From a virus: DNA of 31,620 nt. The stretch is from positions 1 to 31,620 of the IMG/VR virus record IMGVR_UViG_3300034375_003162. The stretch is one strand, 5' to 3'. Positions 30,744-31,620 of the stretch are shown piece after piece; the first letter of the stretch is position 1, and every line of letters starts with the position of its first letter. The notes under the pieces were generated by a model. That model did no database searches and was not told where the DNA came from. It was given only the letters and a program-made list of their open reading frames with translations. Both the position numbers and the translations under genes were made by a program.

Positions 30744-31620
30744 TTAGTATGCAACATCCAATCTAATAACACCAAAGTCTTCAACGCCACCATTATAGTC
30801 GCTGTTGTACTTAGGCTTCTTAAGACCGAAGATCTTACCAATAGAGATACCGTTTTGGTTCCCGTAGTCGAAGGTGTCTTCAACAATTTCAGGAAGTCCA
30901 ATATCAGCCATAGCAAGGGCTTGTGCTCCACAGAATAAACAAGCAGAACCGTTGATGTTAGCATCAGCTCCCCACTTATATCCAGCAGAACCGGCGTTTG
31001 AAGATGTTCCAGTAGTTGCGTTAGCAGTGTTAAACACGTGTCTAAACTCATGAACCATTACTCCATCAACCATTAAGCTTGAAGAGCCAGAGAACAAGCT
31101 TGAGCCTGGTCCTCTTACTCCAGCATTTCTGACGTTAGCCAAGAAATCTGAATCAAGTTTAAGGTCCGCCATTACCTGAGGTGATACAAATAAATGATAT
31201 ACCTCTTCTCCACCTGCGCTTCTTACTCCACGGATGTAGTTGTCTTTAGCATAAGCTTTAAGAGCAACAATACACTCGTAAGTGATGGTGTCAGCAGCTG
31301 CAACAGCTGTTACATCACCAGCAACAAGTTTACTTGTAGCATCCCATCTTCTATGTCTGTTAGAAGTTGGTGCAGTTACATCACTACCAAAAGCAAGATC
31401 ACCAAGATTTTGTCCTGAATTCATTACAGGTCTTAATGCTCCACTATTTTTTAGTGTGTAGTTAATACCAGAAAGCGATAAAAACGCTAATTGGTCAATA
31501 CGATCAGCCATTGCATATGCAAGTGCATCTCGTGAGTGCTCACGGAAATTAACAACTGATTTTTGATCAGCTAATCTACCCGAAAGTCTATTAGCAAATC
31601 TTAATTGATCAAGTTGTACA
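30744..31620 (-). CDS. Major capsid protein (5' end beyond window)
   Basis: This is the shell-forming head protein. The frame stays open through base 31620 with residues VQLDQLRFANRLSGRLADQ upstream of the first internal Met, so the true start lies outside the window and 291 residues are visible. Blocks such as MADRIDQLAFLSLSG, DVTAPTSNRHRRWD, LFCGAQALAMADIG and the ending GVIRLDVAY resemble the N4 gp56/DUF4043 group of capsid proteins; this is recognition from memory, not a search. An HEFRH string occurs in the middle and is probably a chance HEXXH match. A strong hairpin terminator follows the stop codon, which fits a gene transcribed at a much higher level than its downstream neighbours. 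The role as capsid protein is inferred from this similarity and from the head-gene context. Confidence 0.85.
   Translation of the reverse strand, partial: VQLDQLRFANRLSGRLADQKSVVNFREHSRDALAYAMADRIDQLAFLSLSGINYTLKNSGALRPVMNSGQNLGDLAFGSDVTAPTSNRHRRWDATSKLVAGDVTAVAAADTITYECIVALKAYAKDNYIRGVRSAGGEEVYHLFVSPQVMADLKLDSDFLANVRNAGVRGPGSSLFSGSSSLMVDGVMVHEFRHVFNTANATTGTSSNAGSAGYKWGADANINGSACLFCGAQALAMADIGLPEIVEDTFDYGNQNGISIGKIFGLKKPKYNSDYNGGVEDFGVIRLDVAY

Noticed and set aside
31038-31052. HEFRH, an HEXXH match inside the capsid protein
   Set aside because: It sits in the structural shell protein with no third ligand or protease context visible; more likely a chance match in a capsid strand.

Overview
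This window is the structural, ejection, tail-fibre and lysis arm of a double-stranded DNA tailed phage, probably marine. Every gene I accept lies on the minus strand, so the functional order runs from base 31620 down to base 1. The DNA is AT-rich and genes are packed tightly. Stop/start junctions of the TAATG or ATGA type join many neighbours (at about 30087, 29371, 18086, 12217, 9976, 5383, 2569, 1277 and 893). I saw no tRNA, rRNA, CRISPR array or insertion sequence. The marine origin is inferred from several small proteins that resemble ones I know from marine cyanophages and pelagiphages (the genes at 12215, 13819, 3041, 2812 and 1661), not from a search. The host cannot be read from the sequence.

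Layout from right to left. Head: the major capsid protein (cut by the right edge, N4 gp56/DUF4043-like), a minus-strand terminator, a small lipoprotein, a 105-residue protein with a basic tail, and two head-to-tail adaptor-like proteins (28.7-31.6 kb). Ejection: a GNAT-fold protein comparable to T7 gp13, then proteins of 234, 181, 719 and 2123 residues (18.5-28.7 kb). The last three match T7 gp14, gp15 and gp16 in order and roughly in size. The 2123-residue protein carries two HEXXH zinc-peptidase motifs and a C-terminus that looks like LPD38. Tail exterior: a BppU-like protein, a 486-residue protein with an embedded blue-copper (cupredoxin) domain, a 141-residue fibre protein, then four large fibres alternating with small conserved proteins (8.3-18.5 kb). 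Three of those fibres start with the same MANTKI leader, and two share a 32-bp exact DNA repeat at the start codon.

Below 8.3 kb come a membrane-anchored coiled-coil protein, a DUF6447-like protein, a T4-type lysozyme, a 663-residue probable tail nozzle/hub protein and a 656-residue tip protein with FnIII and DUF1983-like regions. The left end holds small conserved proteins, an overlapping i-spanin/o-spanin pair, a 55-residue membrane protein, a staphylococcal-nuclease-family enzyme, a two-TM holin candidate and an exported Asn/Thr-rich protein cut by the left edge. With no tape-measure protein and a gp14/15/16-like trio, a short-tailed (podovirus-like) virion is the best reading. Terminase, portal, scaffold and replication genes would lie outside the window.

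The points most worth following up are the phage tail protein with a complete type-1 copper ligand set, the giant ejection protein with two metallopeptidase sites, the modular fibre array with its repeat, and the Asn/Thr-rich exported protein encoded by tandem 12-bp units.
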